Assembly: GCA_021775835.1 (NCBI GenBank)
Contig: JAJFHC010000201.1
Span: forward strand, 1 to 16,603
Length of the DNA: 16,603 bases
Origin: Hyphomicrobiales bacterium
GTDB lineage: Bacteria > Pseudomonadota > Alphaproteobacteria > Rhizobiales > JAJFHC01
Reading direction: 5' to 3'
The number at the start of each line of letters is the position of its first letter. Position 1 is the stretch's first letter. The notes under the pieces were generated by a model. It was not told where the DNA came from, made no database searches, and worked only from the letters and a program-made list of their open reading frames with translations. Below are positions 1 through 7,358 of the stretch, piece by piece. A program made the position numbers and the translations under genes.

Positions 1-807
1 GAAATTGAAGATCCCGTTTTCCGACCAGCCGTGTTCGTCGTCGCCCACCAGCGTTCTGGAGGAGTCGGACGAAAGTGTCGTCTTGCCGGTTCCGGACAAT
101 CCGAAGAACAAGGCTGCATCGCCGCTGTCTCCGACATTGGCGGAACAGTGCATCGGCATGATGCCTTTGGCGGGCAGAAGATAGTTGAGAACGCCAAACA
201 CCGACTTCTTGGTTTCGCCGGCATACTCGGTGTTGCCGATCAGGACGAGACCCTGGGTCAGGTCCGCAGCGATCACGGTTTCGGTGCGCACGCCATGGCG
301 TTCCGGATCTGCCTTGAAACTGGGAAGGTTGATGATCGTGAGTTCCGGCGAAAACCCTTCGAGTTCGGCCAGTTCCGGGCGTCGCAGCAAATGGCGGATA
401 AACAGGCCGTGCCAGGCAAATTCCGTGCAAACCCGAACACTGATTCGGTGAGCAGGATCGGCACCGCCGTAAAGATCGCTGACAAACAGCTCACGACCCT
501 GGGCGTGTTCGAGAAAGTCGTTCCTGAGATGTTCGAATTGTTCAGGTGTGATCGACTTGTTGTTGTCCCACCAGATCGCGTCTTCGGTTGAAGCATCCCG
601 GACGATGAACTTGTCCTGGGCAGACCGACCGGTGTGTTGGCCGGTGGTGACGGCGAGTGGCCCGTGCTCCGCGATTATGCCTTCTTTGCGGTTGACGGCT
701 TCGTCATACAGTTCTTCGTTGGAAAGGTTCCAGTGCACCTTAACAAGATTGGTCAATCCTGTGCCAGCCACGTCGACTCTCTCGCCCGACGATCCTGGAT
801 GCGTCAT
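1..807 (-). CDS. pckA: Phosphoenolpyruvate carboxykinase (ATP), 5' part, cut by window edge
   Basis: Cytosolic gluconeogenic enzyme: oxaloacetate + ATP gives PEP + CO2 + ADP. I read 269 uninterrupted codons on the minus strand from ATG 807-805 (MTHPGSSGE...) to window base 1, where the gene continues outside; the family is about 530-540 residues. Visible motifs are [14 protein letters not shown] (residues 54-67, with the substrate-binding Arg61), GETKKS (197-202) and MHCSAN (219-224), which hold the Mn-ligand Lys and His220, the kinase-1a P-loop GLSGTGKTT (236-244, bases 76-102) and VGDDEHGW (254-261). The start is supported by GGGAG about 8 bases upstream. Truncation is only by the window, with no frameshift. 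It faces away from the oxalate genes and ends the cluster on this side. In rhizobia pckA often lies next to chvI, which is not seen here. A gluconeogenic role would suit growth on small acids, but pckA is a core gene and need not belong to the cluster. Confidence 0.97.
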   Translation of the reverse strand, partial: MTHPGSSGERVDVAGTGLTNLVKVHWNLSNEELYDEAVNRKEGIIAEHGPLAVTTGQHTGRSAQDKFIVRDASTEDAIWWDNNKSITPEQFEHLRNDFLEHAQGRELFVSDLYGGADPAHRISVRVCTEFAWHGLFIRHLLRRPELAELEGFSPELTIINLPSFKADPERHGVRTETVIAADLTQGLVLIGNTEYAGETKKSVFGVLNYLLPAKGIMPMHCSANVGDSGDAALFFGLSGTGKTTLSSDSSRTLVGDDEHGWSENGIFNF

Positions 808-1071
808 CTCGTTCTCCCGAATGGTTGCGCCACGGCGGCCCCTTGATGTGGCCTTTGACCAGCGGTAGATGCCGGCACCTTGTGTGTTCATTTCGTGACG
901 GCTAGCACTCCCTGCGTCGGGTGAAAAGGGGGAATCTTGTCCCACGACCAACGTAGGGGGTGCCGGCGGCTCCCTTATGATGTGAATTGTGCACGAATGT
1001 GGTTGCATTGCCAGTCCATTGAGAACCAGAAGACGATTCAGGCAGACAGGCGCATGACTGGAACTATTCGA

Positions 1072-1947
1072 CTATGCCTTCAGAGCGTCTGCAATCGTTC
1101 TGCCGATCAGATCGGCGGACGGGGCGATGTGAACGCCGGCGTCTCTAAGGGCATCGATCTTCGTGGTTGCCGTGGATTGACCGAAGGCGGTCATCGTACC
1201 CGCGTGCCCCATCCGCTTTTCAGCGGGCGCATGCCGGCCGGCGACCAGGGCAGCGACCGGTTTGCCGGGCTTTTCCGAGGCAATATACTGGGCAACCTCT
1301 TCCTCTTCGTTGCCGCCGATCTCACCGATGATCACAACGGCGTCCGTGTCGGGGTCCTCCATGAACAAACGTACGCAGTCGACGAGGCCGACTCCGTGGA
1401 TTGGGTCGCCGCCAACGCTGACGGTGGCCGACTGACCAAGGCCGAGAGCGCTTGTCTGTACCGCCACCTCGCTTGTAAGCGTTGCCGACCGTGACGCAAT
1501 GCCGATCCGGCCCGGGCGTTCATGTACGCCCGACATGACACCAATCTTGCATATGCCGGGAACCAGGATGCCGTGGGAATTGGGGCCGATGAGGGTGGTT
1601 TTCGAGCCCTCAAGGGCGCGTTTTACCCGGGCCATGTCCAGCACGGGAATCCGCTCGGTGACGCAGACCAGAAGAGGGATTTCAGCTTCGATGGCTTCGA
1701 TCATCGCCTGGGAGGCGTTCTGGGCCGGTACGAACACAATGCTGGCGTTGGCCCCGGTCTGAACCTTGGCTTCCGTTACCGTGTTGAACACCGGCAACTC
1801 GAGATGGCGCTTTCCACCTTTGCCGGGTGTGACGCCACCAACCACGTTGGTGCCGTAGGCAATCATCTTGTCCGTATGGTGGGTGCCGGCCCAGCCGGTC
1901 ATGCCCTGACAGATGACACGCGTTTGTTCGCCAACCAATATTGCCAT
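1072..1947 (-). CDS. SucD/MtkB-like CoA ligase alpha subunit, divergent (candidate oxalyl- or formyl-CoA ligase)
   Basis: Alpha subunit of an ADP-forming acyl-CoA ligase, 291 residues (SucD and MtkB are about 290-296). It should carry the CoA site and the phosphorylated histidine. The start MAILVGEQ is fixed by family alignment and by the TAATG overlap with the upstream beta gene; the reading frame extends further upstream but there matches the beta gene in another frame. Seen: the CoA-binding Rossmann domain with YGTNVVGGVTPGKGG (31-45), the catalytic histidine in RMGHAG (His248, equivalent to E. coli His246) and the supporting IGEIGG glutamate (Glu209). Odd: GPNCPG of SucD is GPNSHG (121-126), SRSGTLT is SRSATLT (152-158), and GGDPIPG is GGDPIHG (179-185). 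These segments lie close to the catalytic centre, so the catalytic logic is kept while the pocket changes. Alternatives are malate-CoA ligase or true succinyl-CoA synthetase; both are less likely given these changes and the missing TCA neighbours. Confidence 0.9.
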   Translation of the reverse strand: MAILVGEQTRVICQGMTGWAGTHHTDKMIAYGTNVVGGVTPGKGGKRHLELPVFNTVTEAKVQTGANASIVFVPAQNASQAMIEAIEAEIPLLVCVTERIPVLDMARVKRALEGSKTTLIGPNSHGILVPGICKIGVMSGVHERPGRIGIASRSATLTSEVAVQTSALGLGQSATVSVGGDPIHGVGLVDCVRLFMEDPDTDAVVIIGEIGGNEEEEVAQYIASEKPGKPVAALVAGRHAPAEKRMGHAGTMTAFGQSTATTKIDALRDAGVHIAPSADLIGRTIADALKA

Positions 1948-3122
1948 TATGCCCGCCCCGTCCTGGCTATCGAAACCGCATTGTTCACAGCGTCCGCCAT
2001 ATCGGTGGCGTTGGTGAAGGGTATTCCGAAATTCTTCAGCCGCTGCTTGGCAAACTCCGCGTTGTTGCCGGCGGCCCGCATGACGATCGGAATTCTGCGC
2101 TTGGCCCGGGTCATCGACATGCCAATGCCCTCGACAATCGTGTCGCAACGTTGCATGCCACCGCCATGCATGTTGACGAGCAAGACTTTCACACGGTCGT
2201 TCGACAGCAGCAGATCGACACCTTTTGCGATGTTCATGCTTAGTGCCGTGGTACGGATATCCATGAAATTGGCGGGCTCCCCACCGGCATCCCTCAACAT
2301 GTCGAGGGTCGCCAGGGCCAAGCCGGCGCCGTTGACAATGACGCCGATGTCTCCGTCCATCCCGACGTAATTAATCTCCTGGCTTTGGGCTGCGCGTTCG
2401 ACCGGATCGTCGTCATCCGTATCGCGCAGGGATTCGAGTTCCGGATGGCGGTACAGGGCATTGCCGTCGAGGACGATCTTTGCGTCGAGCGCCATGAAGA
2501 AATTGTCCACGGTCAGAGCAAGCGGATTGATTTCGATGAGACTGGCATCATGCTCCACCAGGGCGCGGGGCAGGGCATTGAAAATCTTGGCGAGCCTTCC
2601 CGAAAGCGGATCCTCGAAACCCAGATCATGTGCCAGTTGCAGATACTGGGAGAAACTGGGATCGGTGTCGGGCGACACGTAGATGCGCTTGAGCAGGTTC
2701 TTGTCCTTAGCTGAACGCTCTTCTATGTCCTCGCCCCCTTCGCGCGCCGCCATCAGGGCAATCATGCCGTTTGAGGGGTCCACGAGGGCCGCGACAAACA
2801 GTTCTTCCAGGACGTCGGCGGCGGCTTCCACCAGAACGGTCCGAACCTCCTTGCCGATGCCGCCAGTCTGGTCGGTTACGATCCTTTTACCCAGAATTTC
2901 CGACGCTGACGTGCCGGCCTCTTCTGCCGACAGCACCAGCTTGACACCGCCGGCCTTTGCTCGGGCGCCTGCGTGTATCTGCGCCTTTACGGCGATGCGC
3001 GAACCGGTCAGCCCCTGAGCGATCTTTTCAGCCGCCTCGCCGGTATGGGCGACTGTACCTTCGGGAATTGGCACCCCATAGCGCGACAGAATTGCCTTGG
3101 CCTGGAATTCGTGGACGTTCAT
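1947..3122 (-). CDS. SucC/MtkA-like CoA ligase beta subunit, with replaced glycine-rich carboxylate loop
   Basis: Beta subunit of an ADP-forming acyl-CoA ligase, 391 residues (SucC is 388). The N-terminal ATP-grasp half is conventional: MNVHEFQAK, VKAQIHAGARAKAGGVKLV (45-63), LIEINPLAL (195-203) and ALDAKIVLDGNAL (211-223). The C-terminal half keeps VNGAGLALATLDM and GGEPANF but not the family signature FLDVGGGA; residues 286-293 read FMDIRTTA. The second conserved loop NIFGGIVRCD has become NMHGGGMQRCD (317-327), with one extra residue. In SucCD these loops form part of the organic-acid pocket (family knowledge), so a substrate other than succinate or malate is likely. The start has GGAGG six bases upstream, and the next subunit starts inside the stop codon (TAATG), implying translational coupling. 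The pair is transcribed divergently from the transporter/oxc/frc operon, with a shared operator motif between. I infer oxalate as first candidate substrate and formate as second. Confidence 0.92.
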   Translation of the reverse strand: MNVHEFQAKAILSRYGVPIPEGTVAHTGEAAEKIAQGLTGSRIAVKAQIHAGARAKAGGVKLVLSAEEAGTSASEILGKRIVTDQTGGIGKEVRTVLVEAAADVLEELFVAALVDPSNGMIALMAAREGGEDIEERSAKDKNLLKRIYVSPDTDPSFSQYLQLAHDLGFEDPLSGRLAKIFNALPRALVEHDASLIEINPLALTVDNFFMALDAKIVLDGNALYRHPELESLRDTDDDDPVERAAQSQEINYVGMDGDIGVIVNGAGLALATLDMLRDAGGEPANFMDIRTTALSMNIAKGVDLLLSNDRVKVLLVNMHGGGMQRCDTIVEGIGMSMTRAKRRIPIVMRAAGNNAEFAKQRLKNFGIPFTNATDMADAVNNAVSIARTGRA

Positions 3123-3190
3123 TGAGGGCCTCCATTTTTATCGGGAGCAAGGATTGGATCAGCCTGCATTAAATTGTTGACGAGATCAAC

Positions 3191-3207
3191 TGGTATACCA
3201 TATACCA
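3191..3207. promoter_or_regulatory. Operator 1, GntR-type palindrome TGGTATACCA with tandem half-site
   Basis: TGGTATACCATATACCA holds a perfect ten-base palindrome (3191-3200), and the heptamer TATACCA occurs twice in tandem (3194-3200 and 3201-3207). GntR/FadR-type regulators usually bind short palindromes of the TGGT-N-ACCA kind (family knowledge). It lies about 70 bases upstream of the CoA ligase start. Its repeat at 3343 and the GntR gene in the operon make it a likely regulator site; the pairing is inference. Confidence 0.65.
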
Positions 3208-3342
3208 TGTTCTCGAAACTGTCGATGATCAAAGGCCGGGAACCGATGCCGACACAATTGCTCCCCATTAAGAACAAATTTGTATGGCGGATACCCACAT
3301 TGCGGTCGACACGAATTGCGGCATTGCGCCGTGACATCTTTT

Positions 3343-3366
3343 TGGTATACCATAGACCAGATACCA
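3343..3366. promoter_or_regulatory. Operator 2, second TGGTATACCA copy
   Basis: The palindrome TGGTATACCA (3343-3352) is identical to operator 1 and is again followed by a further ATACCA half-site, here at 3361-3366 after a nine-base gap. It lies about 100 bases upstream of the transporter gene start and overlaps a possible -10 element TATACC, so binding would be expected to block the rightward promoter. The two cores are 152 bases apart. Confidence 0.65.
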
Positions 3367-3453
3367 CGATTTTGGCCTCGCGGTCGGCCCTTTGACATAA
3401 CATGGGCACCTGGTGTCGGAGTGCACCCGCACTCAATTCTTGGGAGGAATATG

Positions 3454-4440
3454 ATGAAACTATCAAAACGTATCGTAATGAGCATGGGCATTGCCGCAGG
3501 TATGGGGCTTGCAGCCCTGGCGGCACCACAATCGGCCCTTGCTGAGTGGAAACCGAAGAAGCCGATTGACTTCGTCGTCATGGCCGGCAAGGGCGGCGGC
3601 GCCGACAAGGCCGTTCGTGCGATGCAGGCTATCATCGCCAAGCACAAGCTGGCACCTGTTCCGGTCAATCCGATCAACAAGCCGGGCGGATCCGGGGCGG
3701 TTGCTCTGGTTCACCTGAAGGACAAGGGTGACGATCACACAATCATGTTCACCCTGAACAGCTTCTACACAACACCAATGCGTCAGCCAAGCCTTGGCGT
3801 GGACATTGAAAAATTCACGCCAATCATGCGTATGGCCGAAGACACCTTCTGTCTTTGGGTCAATTCCGACATGAAGGATATCAACAACGTTGATGACTTC
3901 GTGAAGGCGGCCAAGGCCAAAGGCAAGGGCTGGATCATGGCCGGCACCGGCAAGGCGTCTGAAGATAATCTCCTGACCGACTTCCTGAACACGACCTACG
4001 GTCTGGAAATGAAATACGTGCCTTACAAGGGCGGCGGAAAGGTGGCCAAGGAACTGGCCGGTAAGAACGCCGATTCCACGGTCAATAACCCGTCCGAACA
4101 GCTTGGTTTTTTCCAGGCAGGCAACACGAAACCACTGGCTTGTTTTACGCCGGAACGCCTCAGCCTGTTCAAGGATGCACCGACATTCAAGGAACTCGGC
4201 AAGGACATGGTCTACTTCATGCAGCGGACCGTCGTTGGATCTCCTGGCATGAGCGCCGACGTTCAGGCGTACTACCACGACCTGTTCAAGAAGGTATTCG
4301 ATTCGGCCGAATGGCAGGAATATCGCAACAAGCGTGCACTTCAGGGCGACCCGATCTCCGGTCAGGCTCTGATGGACTACTGGAAGCGTGAACGCGACAT
4401 TCACAAAACCATGCTCCAGAAAATGGGCGCGATCAAATAA
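3454..4440 (+). CDS. tctC: TctC/Bug-family periplasmic solute-binding protein (probably oxalate)
   Basis: Extracytoplasmic binding protein of a tripartite tricarboxylate transporter (TTT), 328 residues, typical for the family. The N-terminus is a signal peptide: MKLSKR, a hydrophobic stretch, then cleavage at SALA/E after residue 30. The mature protein shows the family's early glycine-rich segment AGKGGGADKAVRAM and NKPGGSGAVALVHLK, and later YVPYKGGGKVAKELAG, where family ligands are bound. Two adjacent ATGs occur (3451 and 3454); I chose 3454 because it sits six bases from GGGAGG (3442-3447) rather than three, but 3451 is possible. It is the first gene of the operon and is followed by both membrane components. 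TTT systems are known for citrate, tartrate, aromatic acids and other carboxylates; oxalate is inferred only from oxc and frc downstream. Confidence 0.93.
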   Translation: MKLSKRIVMSMGIAAGMGLAALAAPQSALAEWKPKKPIDFVVMAGKGGGADKAVRAMQAIIAKHKLAPVPVNPINKPGGSGAVALVHLKDKGDDHTIMFTLNSFYTTPMRQPSLGVDIEKFTPIMRMAEDTFCLWVNSDMKDINNVDDFVKAAKAKGKGWIMAGTGKASEDNLLTDFLNTTYGLEMKYVPYKGGGKVAKELAGKNADSTVNNPSEQLGFFQAGNTKPLACFTPERLSLFKDAPTFKELGKDMVYFMQRTVVGSPGMSADVQAYYHDLFKKVFDSAEWQEYRNKRALQGDPISGQALMDYWKRERDIHKTMLQKMGAIK

Positions 4441-4492
4441 GTATTTGGTCTGCTTGATTTAACGCAAGAATTGTGGCCGGGGAGGACTTGTC

Positions 4493-4996
4493 ATGACAAC
4501 ACGTGCGGCAGAGCTGTGCATGGCGTTGGTTATGATGGTCTTCTCCGGCTATCTCATGTGGAAGAGCACCGAGCTTACCATCGGGTGGGTCCCCGAAGAG
4601 GGACCGGGCGGCGGCTTCTGGCCATTCTGGCTGGCCGCGATCATGTTGATCTCTTGCCTCGGTATTATCTTCAACTGGCACAAACGCAAGAGTCCACCGT
4701 CACTTTCGACAGAAGCCTATTTTCAGAAGGGCGTGTTTGTGGATGTGGCCGCGGTGGCAGTGGCGCTGATTGTAACTGTCGCGCTGTTCAGTGTTATCGG
4801 CGTCTATGGCGCTGTACCTCTATTCTTCATTTTTTACATGCGATTCATGGGCAAGCATTCATGGGTGAAATCCCTCGCGTTCGCGCTCGGCGCGCCGGTG
4901 TTCTTGTTCATGTTTTTTGAGATATTGATCAAGGTCACATTGCCCAAGGGTTATACGGAACCGCTTTTCTATCCGCTTTACGAGTTTTTCTACTAG
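4493..4996 (+). CDS. tctB: TctB-family small membrane subunit of the TTT transporter
   Basis: Small membrane component, 167 residues. Hydrophobic segments lie at about residues 7-23, 42-60, 83-102, 103-119 and 126-148. The loop PEEGPGGGFWPFWLA (34-48) is the characteristic TctB segment leading into the second membrane helix. The ATG has GGAGG seven bases upstream. It lies 52 bases after the binding protein and 100 bases before the large permease subunit, with a strong hairpin in that second gap. TctB works with TctA to carry substrate delivered by TctC, driven by an ion gradient in characterised systems. The sequence is poorly conserved in the family, so substrate cannot be read from it. Confidence 0.92.
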   Translation: MTTRAAELCMALVMMVFSGYLMWKSTELTIGWVPEEGPGGGFWPFWLAAIMLISCLGIIFNWHKRKSPPSLSTEAYFQKGVFVDVAAVAVALIVTVALFSVIGVYGAVPLFFIFYMRFMGKHSWVKSLAFALGAPVFLFMFFEILIKVTLPKGYTEPLFYPLYEFFY

Positions 4997-4997
4997 G

Positions 4998-5026
4998 CAG
5001 GCCATCGCGCGAATATCGATGGCCTG
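4998..5026 (+). repeat. Perfect hairpin between tctB and tctA
   Basis: The ten-base arms CAGGCCATCG and CGATGGCCTG enclose a nine-base loop, starting one base after the tctB stop. No run of T follows, so it is not a standard intrinsic terminator. It may stabilise the upstream tctCB messenger or cause partial attenuation, giving more binding protein than permease. The structure is seen; the role is inferred. Confidence 0.6.
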
Positions 5027-5096
5027 AGACGACGCTCCTGGGCCACTGTTAAGAACCGCGGAGCCGTTTCTCATGAAGATTGTTTGAGAGGGGACA

Positions 5097-6635
5097 ATGG
5101 GTGAAATCGTAGGGTTATTGTTCGATGGGTTCGCCGTCGCACTACAGCCGCTCAATCTCGGTTTGATCGTGATCGGCTGCACCGTCGGATTGTTCATCGG
5201 CGCAATGCCCGGACTGGGCTCCGTCAACGGCGTGGCCATCCTCTTGCCGCTCACTTATCTGGTTCCGCCAACCGGTGCGGTCATTTTTCTCGCCGCCATC
5301 TACTACGGCGCCATGTACGGCGGCGCGATTTCCTCCATCATGCTCGGTATCCCCGGTGCCTCGACGGCCGTGGCGACGACGTTCGACGGCAGGCCTCTGG
5401 CGAAGAAAGGGTTTGCCGACAAGGCGTTGACGGCAGCAGCTGTGGCTTCCTTTGTCGGCGGCACGATTTCGGTCCTGCTGTTTACGTTTTTTGCACCGCC
5501 GCTCGCCCATGTGGCCCTGTTTTTTGGAGCGCCGGAAGAATTTGCCCTGATGTTGCTCGCTTTCGCCACATTTATAGGCCTGGGCGGTGACGATCTCTGG
5601 AAGACGCTCTTCTCCATCTGCATCGGCCTTGTCCTGTCGGCCGTCGGCCTCGACATCATGAGCGGCGAACCTCGCTTGATCTTCGGCGGTGTCACCGGAT
5701 TCATGCATGGCATCAACTTCCTGGTGTTGGCGATCGGTATCTACGGCATCGGTGAAATGCTCTGGACGATCGAGGAGAACGCCAGGGTTGGCGGCAAGTC
5801 CATGCTCTCCGAGGCAACCATCACGGTCAAACGCATCAAGGACAATCTGGTTGAATTGCTGGGAACCTGGAAGACCATGGTAATGGGATCCGTGCTCGGT
5901 TATTTCGTCGGCATCCTGCCCGCCGCCGGAGCCACGCCGGGATCGCTCATGGCTTACGGCTTCGCCAAGCAGATCTCGAAAGAGCCGGAAGAGTTCGGCA
6001 AGGGTGCTGTCGAGGGTGTTGTGGCGCCCGAAGCCGCCAACAACGCTGCATCGACGGGATCGATGCTTCCTATGTTGACGCTTGGAATTCCCGGCTCACC
6101 GACCACGGCTATTCTGCTGGGCGGTATGGTGCTCTGGGGGCTGGAGCCTGGTCCTCGTCTATTCATCGACCAGAAGGACTTTGTCTGGGGCCTGATCGCG
6201 TCTCTGTATGCCGCAAACCTGTTTGCCCTGATCATCAACATAGCGTTCATCCCGGCATTCATTGCAGTGCTCAAGCTGCCGTTCTCGATCCTGGCGCCGG
6301 TGATTTTCGTCTTGTGCCTGATCGGCGGCTACGTGCCGACACAGGACATGCACGACGTCTGGCTGATGATCGTCTTCGGCATTGTCGGCTATCTGATGCG
6401 CAAGCTCGACTATCCGCTTGCACCAGCCGTTCTGGCGATTGTGCTCGGTCCTCTGGCGGAACCGGCCCTGCGCCAGTCCCTGCTGATCGGCGACGGGTCT
6501 TTCGAAATTTTCTTCACCCGGATCTACTCGGGCCCGATCATGGTTGCCGCCTTGATCCTCTTGTTCCTGCCGCTGTTCAAGCTGATCTACGAACGGGTAA
6601 AAGGCAAGAAGACACCCGAGGCCCAAGATGTCTGA
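5097..6635 (+). CDS. tctA: TctA-family large permease subunit of the TTT transporter
   Basis: Large membrane subunit, 512 residues, the usual family length, with about 11-12 hydrophobic segments across the whole protein. The duplicated family signatures are visible: GAMPGLGSVNGVAILLPLTY near residues 38-57 and a matching GILPAAGATPGSLMAYG near 272-288, plus YYGAMYGGAISSIMLGIPG and PMLTLGIPGSPTTAILLGG. The start has GAGAGGGGA just upstream. Its last eight bases overlap the start of the GntR gene (ATG 6628 inside the stop region), so transporter and regulator are translationally linked. It probably forms the ion-coupled carboxylate channel of the oxalate uptake system. Characterised oxalate carriers such as OxlT belong to a different family (MFS), so this would be an alternative solution. 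Confidence 0.95.
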   Translation: MGEIVGLLFDGFAVALQPLNLGLIVIGCTVGLFIGAMPGLGSVNGVAILLPLTYLVPPTGAVIFLAAIYYGAMYGGAISSIMLGIPGASTAVATTFDGRPLAKKGFADKALTAAAVASFVGGTISVLLFTFFAPPLAHVALFFGAPEEFALMLLAFATFIGLGGDDLWKTLFSICIGLVLSAVGLDIMSGEPRLIFGGVTGFMHGINFLVLAIGIYGIGEMLWTIEENARVGGKSMLSEATITVKRIKDNLVELLGTWKTMVMGSVLGYFVGILPAAGATPGSLMAYGFAKQISKEPEEFGKGAVEGVVAPEAANNAASTGSMLPMLTLGIPGSPTTAILLGGMVLWGLEPGPRLFIDQKDFVWGLIASLYAANLFALIINIAFIPAFIAVLKLPFSILAPVIFVLCLIGGYVPTQDMHDVWLMIVFGIVGYLMRKLDYPLAPAVLAIVLGPLAEPALRQSLLIGDGSFEIFFTRIYSGPIMVAALILLFLPLFKLIYERVKGKKTPEAQDV

Positions 6636-7314
6636 TCTGGCACTTAACATATCGCCCATCGAGCAGAGCATCAGCCTGAAGGACAAGATCTACGACTCCC
6701 TGAAGTCTGCCATCACGAGCATGAACATCTATGATTCGGATGCTGAGCTTCGCCTCGACGAGCGTAACCTTTCCGAGCAATTTGGCATAAGCAGGACACC
6801 GCTTCGTGAGGCGCTGGTCCGGCTTGAACAGGAAGGTCTCGTCAGGGTCGTTCCTCGTCGTGGGATTTTCATCGTCCGCAAGTCGAAGACCGAAATACTG
6901 GAGATGATCATTGTCTGGGCGGCTCTGGAGAGCATGGCGGCGCGGCTGATCACGCTCAACGGCACCGACGCTGAAATCACTGAACTGCGGCGCATGTTGC
7001 CCTCGTTTGCCGACAATGAAGTGCGTGAGCATATGGATGAATATTCCGACGCGAATATTGCGTTCCACCAGACCATTCTGCGGTTGAGTCACTGCAAACT
7101 TCTCGAAACGACGGCGAACGGGCTTTTCATGCATGTCCGGGCGATCAGGGCACGCACGATATTCGAAAAGGATCGCGCTGATAGGTCGGTCGTCGATCAC
7201 ATGAACATCGTCGAGGCCATTGAGGCGAGAGATACCGAACTTGCCGAACGCCTTGTGCGCGAACACACACTCAAGTTGAAAGCCCACGTGGAAAAACACG
7301 TGGACCTTGATTGA
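6628..7314 (+). CDS. GntR-family regulator, FCD subfamily (probable oxalate regulator)
   Basis: Transcription factor of 228 residues. The winged helix-turn-helix spans about residues 18-83, with the typical LSEQFGISRTPLREALVRLE (48-67) and the wing VVPRRGIFIV. The C-terminal FCD ligand domain (about 90-225) carries the usual metal or acid-binding positions: Asn143 with His147 in NIAFH, His191 in DHMNIVEAI and His213 in REHTLKL. The first ligand position is Asn where Asp is also common. FCD regulators typically sense small organic acids or acyl-CoA compounds. It overlaps tctA by eight bases and precedes oxc by 44, so it is made with its targets. The likely binding sites are the two TGGTATACCA palindromes at 3191 and 3343, giving control of both divergent units and autoregulation (inference). 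Oxalate or an oxalate-derived CoA ester is a plausible effector. Confidence 0.93.
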   Translation: MSDLALNISPIEQSISLKDKIYDSLKSAITSMNIYDSDAELRLDERNLSEQFGISRTPLREALVRLEQEGLVRVVPRRGIFIVRKSKTEILEMIIVWAALESMAARLITLNGTDAEITELRRMLPSFADNEVREHMDEYSDANIAFHQTILRLSHCKLLETTANGLFMHVRAIRARTIFEKDRADRSVVDHMNIVEAIEARDTELAERLVREHTLKLKAHVEKHVDLD

Positions 7315-7358
7315 CAGGTTAACGACGACAGACATTTAGACCGGGAGAGAAGCTGTCC

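Larger units (their letters stand above)
3123..3453. promoter_or_regulatory. Divergent control region between the CoA ligase genes and the transporter/oxc operon
   Basis: This 331-base non-coding stretch must hold promoters for both directions. It contains two copies of TGGTATACCA, listed separately, a short inverted repeat GTTGACGAGATCAAC (3176-3190) directly beside the first copy, and a perfect ten-base palindrome ACAAATTTGT (3274-3283) between the copies. Rightward, TTGCGC (3324-3329) and TATACC (3346-3351), 16 bases apart, could be a weak sigma-70 type promoter overlapping the second operator; this is tentative. No riboswitch-like fold or coding region was recognised. Open frames crossing it have no ribosome site or family resemblance. 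Confidence 0.6.

Noticed and set aside
31..591. Long plus-strand open frame opposite pckA
   Set aside because: The minus strand encodes an uninterrupted PEP carboxykinase here; the plus-strand frame has no family resemblance and is a shadow.
1522..2370. Plus-strand open frame of 282 codons opposite the ligase genes
   Set aside because: It spans both conserved ligase genes on the other strand and shows no recognisable domain.
1072..3122. Annotation as TCA-cycle succinyl-CoA synthetase
   Set aside because: The glycine-rich signature of the beta subunit and the GPNCPG motif of the alpha subunit are replaced, and no mdh, sucA or sucB is adjacent.
3392..3420. TTGACA as -35 element for the transporter operon
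   Set aside because: The bases 17 downstream (GTCGGA) bear no resemblance to a -10 element, so a promoter there is not supported.
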